Below, in pieces: positions 5,196 to 6,083 of a stretch of 6,083 bases of DNA. The notes below the pieces were generated by a model, which was given only the letters and a program-made list of their open reading frames with translations, did not search any database and was not told the DNA's origin. Each line of letters starts with the position of its first letter. Position 1 is the stretch's first letter. The position numbers were made by a program, and so were the translations under genes. Source of the stretch: an uncultured Clostridia bacterium (GTDB taxonomy: Bacteria > Bacillota > Clostridia > Christensenellales > Borkfalkiaceae); the NCBI GenBank assembly GCA_947629605.1, contig CANREK010000086.1, positions 1 to 6,083 of the forward strand, in the 5' to 3' direction.

Positions 5196-6083
5196 ACAGC
5201 ATCGAGGAAATCGCAAAAGTACTCAAATCTTTGAAAAGCGCGGCCATCCTGACCCACACGCGCCCCGACGGGGATACCTTGGGGAGTGCGATCGGGCTCG
5301 GCCGCGCTCTTTCTCTTCTCGGCATCAAGACGGAGATCCTGAACGACGAGCCCATTCCAAAGCGTCTCTGCTTTTTGAAGGATGTCGAGACCATCCGCAC
5401 GGCGCCCTCCTTCGACGCGGAAGCACTCATCTTGGTCGACGTCAGCGCGGAGAACCGTCTCGGCGAATTGCAGGAATTTTTCAGACGCGCGGCGCGGAAA
5501 AAGGTCACGGTGAGCATCGATCACCACACGTCGAACACCCGTTTCTGCCGCTATAATTTTGTGGCGGAATGCGCCTCCAACTGTCAAAATATTTACAAAT
5601 TGATCCTCGCGCTCGGCGTCGGGATCGACCGCGACATTGCCGAGGCTTTGTTAACGGGGCTTATCACCGATTCGGGCTCCTTCTCGCACGGCGACGTGGG
5701 GGAAGAGACCTTCCTCACCGCCGCGGCATGCATGGAAGCGGGCGCCGACATCGGCAGGATCGGCTACGAGGCCTTTCGGAAAAAGACCAAGGCGCGGGCA
5801 GATCTCTACGCCGAGACCGTCTCTAAGGTCCGCTACTTTTTGGACGGTCGGCTCGCCATCGCCGTCGTGCGGCTCGACGCGCTCAAACGCTACGGCCTCG
5901 GGCAGGATGCGACGGAGGGCATCGTCGACTTCGCGCTCGACATCGACACCGTTGCCGTCTCGATCTGTATCATGGAAGTCAAGAGGGGACAGTACAAAGT
6001 TTCCTTCCGTTCGAGAAAGACCAACGTCAACGAGATCGCACGGGTGTTCGGGGGCGGCGGGCACATCCTCGCCTCGGGCTGTA
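5192..6083 (+). CDS. nrnA: DHH-family phosphoesterase, NrnA-like nanoRNase/pAp phosphatase (3' truncated by window)
   Basis: NrnA proteins hydrolyse very short RNAs (nanoRNAs) and, in many species, pAp to AMP, using two Mn-type metal ions. The visible 297 residues contain all DHH motifs in order: THTRPDGD (21-28, with H22, D26 and D28), LVDVS (81-85, D83), the name-giving DHH at 110-112 within SIDHHTSN, and LITDSGSF (157-164, D160). The DHHA1 substrate-binding domain follows, with VNEIARVFGGGGHILASG reaching the end (GGGGH 287-291). All expected metal ligands are present. Family proteins have about 310-330 residues, so only the last 15-30 are missing beyond the window edge. The ATG overlaps the rbfA stop (ATGA), and AAGGA (5181-5185) lies 6 nt upstream. 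Whether it acts on nanoRNA, pAp or a cyclic-dinucleotide product cannot be decided from sequence, but position after rbfA matches the usual clostridial nrnA. Confidence 0.92.
   Translation, partial: MNSIEEIAKVLKSLKSAAILTHTRPDGDTLGSAIGLGRALSLLGIKTEILNDEPIPKRLCFLKDVETIRTAPSFDAEALILVDVSAENRLGELQEFFRRAARKKVTVSIDHHTSNTRFCRYNFVAECASNCQNIYKLILALGVGIDRDIAEALLTGLITDSGSFSHGDVGEETFLTAAACMEAGADIGRIGYEAFRKKTKARADLYAETVSKVRYFLDGRLAIAVVRLDALKRYGLGQDATEGIVDFALDIDTVAVSICIMEVKRGQYKVSFRSRKTNVNEIARVFGGGGHILASGC

Noticed and set aside
1..6083. Search for an undescribed system: mobile elements, CRISPR-like repeats, tRNA or other RNA genes, toxin-antitoxin pairs
   Set aside because: All seven plus-strand genes are recognisable core translation/transcription/RNA-decay genes, and no inverted terminal repeats, spaced repeats or tRNA-like cloverleafs were seen. 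The only non-coding structure of note is the leader hairpin.

Overview
The window is the 5' end and most of a translation/transcription-factor operon of a bacterium, the conserved nusA-infB cluster. Gene order is rimP, nusA, ylxR (rnpM), ylxQ, infB, rbfA and an nrnA-type DHH phosphoesterase, all on the + strand, with the last gene cut by the window edge. Three features point to Bacillota, most likely an uncultured GC-rich member of Clostridia: the ylxR-ylxQ pair between nusA and infB, a short NusA without C-terminal acidic repeats, and nrnA directly after rbfA. The exact lineage cannot be fixed from this sequence. Codons end mostly in C or G and TTA/CTA/TCA codons are rare, while the only real intergenic region is strongly AT-rich.

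Region 1-185 is a divergent control region. The first 21 bases, read on the minus strand, are the start of another gene (MNATPPP...) with a good Shine-Dalgarno. On the plus strand an AT tract lies upstream of a clear sigma-A type promoter: TTGCAA, 17 bp spacer, TACAAT, with an extended -10 TG. It predicts a leader of about 65 nt. That leader contains a perfect 10-bp hairpin, extendable to 17 bp with one bulge, followed by an interrupted U-rich tract. It looks like a weak intrinsic terminator or attenuator placed just before rimP. This is the most interesting signal in the window, because NusA-dependent termination in the nusA operon leader is an established autoregulatory theme.

Region 186-6083 is one tightly packed transcription unit. 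The largest gap between genes is 37 nt. nusA and ylxR abut, ylxR and ylxQ overlap by 11 nt, and infB/rbfA and rbfA/nrnA overlap by 4 nt each (GTGA and ATGA). RimP and RbfA act in 30S maturation, and IF2 places initiator tRNA and joins the subunits. NusA controls pausing and termination, YlxR/RnpM and YlxQ are small RNA-associated proteins, and NrnA finishes RNA decay by hydrolysing nanoRNAs and pAp. Co-expression would couple ribosome assembly, initiation and RNA turnover to growth.

I found no mobile element, CRISPR array, tRNA or rRNA gene, or candidate novel defence or metabolic system. Apart from the leader architecture and some sequence peculiarities in the proteins, this is an ordinary core-genome region.
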